5,904 bases of DNA from Methanosarcinales archaeon. GTDB lineage: Archaea > Halobacteriota > Syntropharchaeia > Alkanophagales > Methanospirareceae. The stretch lies in contig JAODGF010000121.1 in the NCBI GenBank assembly GCA_025464645.1, positions 1 through 5,904 on the forward strand. Direction: 5' to 3'. A model generated the notes under the pieces. That model was not told the DNA's origin and did no database searches. It saw nothing but the letters and a program-made list of their open reading frames with translations. Position numbers and translations under genes: made by a program. Below, one piece after another: positions 4,691-5,904 of the stretch (positions are counted from its first letter, which is position 1; each line of letters starts with the position of its first letter).

Positions 4691-5904
4691 TTATCTATTT
4701 ATCGTCACTGGCACTAATAAAGTATCCAAACCATTTTTAACTATACCTATTTTAACTTTGTTTTTTATTTCGGTTGTTACGTGCCTGTATTCCTTCCCCA
4801 CTTCTGCTTCATACGCTTCCCAAACCGACTTATAAGCATTTATTCCCCATTTATTCAGCATGTGTGTATCGAGCTCAGAGACAATAGACAGGTGTACCCG
4901 GGTCATTGCTTTCCTTACATAAAACGCCTTATGCCCCCCGAGCACAAAATTTGCTTTAATTGCAGATGCTGCTGCTTCATAGGTGGCATATTCGTTCATC
5001 CAATCCTCGAAATAAGGGTCACCTATTCCTTCCCGGCATTCAGCAACCAATATCAGCTTACCACCCGGAGCTACCGCGCGATAACAATTGTCTATCGCCT
5101 TCGTAGCTTGATACAGATTTCTGTCCTTTGGGAAACCGCCGGCACTTACCAGCAGGATATCAAACAACCCAGTTTCAAGAGAAAACAATCCCTTTGCAAC
5201 CTCAGCACCCTTAAGAAACACGGCATTCATCTCACCTGCGTATGCATCCACCAGATTGCCCGAAGCATCAGAGACGGTATTTATCACGAAATCAGGTGGT
5301 GCAAAAGATGCGGCTTCGGACATGTCCAGATGAACCGGGTTATTCTCTATATTTGTGGTCCTCGCGCGTTCATCCACAAGAAGTGCATGATTCATCTTTA
5401 TCGTTTCCCGAGAGGATATTCCCGGTAGGATGCTCTTCCTCCCGCCTCCAAACCCGGCATAGTAATGCAAAGTTATATCCCCGGTTAGAATTTTTATATC
5501 GGCTTCCACGTAGCTTCTATTTAGCATCACGTGCGTTCCTCTGCGTGTCGTACCAACGAAGACCAAATCTTGTGTCGCGTCACAATCATGTATCTCGAAC
5601 TTATAGTGGGCGAAGTATTTACCAAGTATTCTCTTTAATTCTTCTTCTGCTGGTGGTGCGTGAGTGCCGCAAGCAACGAGCAGTGTGATTTGGTTTTTCT
5701 TCTCTTCTCCTATTTCTTCGGTTAAAGCATCGAGTATCTTCTCAGTAGGCGCTTCTCGTGTATGGTCATCAACAACAATTATTATTGTAGCGTTTTTTCT
5801 TGCGTTTACTATTTCTCTCAATCTTTTTGTGCCGATAGGGTTTTGAAGGGCATGTCTTATTATCATGTCCTGATTTTTGGGATTAGCTTTGCTTCTATTG
5901 TCCT
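4691..5904 (-). CDS. LarA-family nickel-pincer-dependent 2-hydroxyacid racemase/epimerase, 5' end outside window
   Basis: The frame stays open from the stop at 4691 to the right edge. LarA enzymes use a nickel-pincer nucleotide to racemise or epimerise 2-hydroxyacids by hydride transfer. Counting from the Met codon at 5866, the known LarA functional residues are all present: DHTR (34-37; LarA Asp72-Arg75), ACGTH His69 (His108), LHYYAGFGGGRKS with His134 (His174) and the cofactor-anchoring Lys144 (Lys184), MNH His160 (Ni ligand His200), and NLYQATK Lys256 (Lys298). The Met at 5866 is probably not the start: LarA has about 40 residues before the NPIG motif (here 9-12), and the open frame upstream reads sensibly to the edge. 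Substrate cannot be read from sequence; LarA homologues act on lactate, malate, sugar acids and others. LarB, LarC and LarE cofactor genes are not in view. Its position directly before L19e is unusual. Confidence 0.88.
   Translation of the reverse strand, partial: DNRSKANPKNQDMIIRHALQNPIGTKRLREIVNARKNATIIIVVDDHTREAPTEKILDALTEEIGEEKKNQITLLVACGTHAPPAEEELKRILGKYFAHYKFEIHDCDATQDLVFVGTTRRGTHVMLNRSYVEADIKILTGDITLHYYAGFGGGRKSILPGISSRETIKMNHALLVDERARTTNIENNPVHLDMSEAASFAPPDFVINTVSDASGNLVDAYAGEMNAVFLKGAEVAKGLFSLETGLFDILLVSAGGFPKDRNLYQATKAIDNCYRAVAPGGKLILVAECREGIGDPYFEDWMNEYATYEAAASAIKANFVLGGHKAFYVRKAMTRVHLSIVSELDTHMLNKWGINAYKSVWEAYEAEVGKEYRHVTTEIKNKVKIGIVKNGLDTLLVPVTINR

Noticed and set aside
4261..4740. 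Long open frame on the plus strand opposite L19e, rich in Leu, Phe, Ser and Pro and resembling a membrane protein.
   Set aside because: It is the complement of the Lys/Arg-rich L19e gene, whose codons read as hydrophobic residues on the other strand. L19e is unmistakable and the frame has no family resemblance.
4725..4745. A/T-rich stretch on the minus strand near the end of larA, considered as an L19e promoter.
   Set aside because: It lies within coding sequence, the TATA match is weak, and the tight spacing and strong ribosome binding site are explained by co-transcription.
4781..5688. Overlapping plus-strand open frames opposite the LarA-family gene.
   Set aside because: They run antisense to a well-conserved enzyme with all its motifs in place. 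Their translations are Cys/Arg/Ser-rich with no recognisable domain.
5864..5866. ATG at 5866 as the start of the LarA-family protein.
   Set aside because: The frame is open upstream to the window edge, and known LarA proteins have about 40 residues before the NPIG motif, while this start would leave only eight. The true start probably lies outside the window.

Overview
The window looks archaeal and most likely euryarchaeal. The evidence is a group I geranylgeranylglyceryl phosphate synthase (first step of archaeal ether-lipid synthesis, close in motifs to the Archaeoglobus enzyme) and a run of archaeal/eukaryotic-type ribosomal proteins, including L19e, which bacteria lack. A metV-metF pair encoding methylene-tetrahydropterin reductase is unusual in a methanogen-like archaeon. 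It recalls ANME-1 (Methanophagales) and Syntrophoarchaeum-type lineages, reported to lack Mer and to carry MetF instead. The lineage is an inference from gene content and was not tested with a tree.

Layout. Positions 1-666 (minus): GGGP synthase, missing roughly its last ten residues at the left edge. Positions 667-789: divergent promoter region with a symmetric TATA element and a perfect 8-bp inverted repeat. Positions 790-2447 (plus): metV and metF, overlapping at TGATG. Positions 2448-2523: convergent intergenic region with a hairpin and T-tract terminator. Positions 2524-5904 (minus, read right to left): a LarA-family nickel-pincer racemase/epimerase cut at the right edge, then L19e, L18, S5 and L30, tightly spaced or overlapping and mostly with clear Shine-Dalgarno sites.

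How the genes fit together. MetV and MetF probably form one complex that interconverts methylene- and methyl-tetrahydropterin in the C1 pathway. The ribosomal block is an excerpt of the archaeal spc operon (usual order L6-L32e-L19e-L18-S5-L30-L15-SecY), broken on both sides: larA stands where L32e is expected, and L30 ends at a convergent metF with no L15 or SecY following. No mobile elements, CRISPR arrays, tRNAs or rRNAs were seen. I did not find a wholly new multi-gene system. The points most worth checking are the metVF pair, larA co-oriented with ribosomal genes, and the palindrome before metV.
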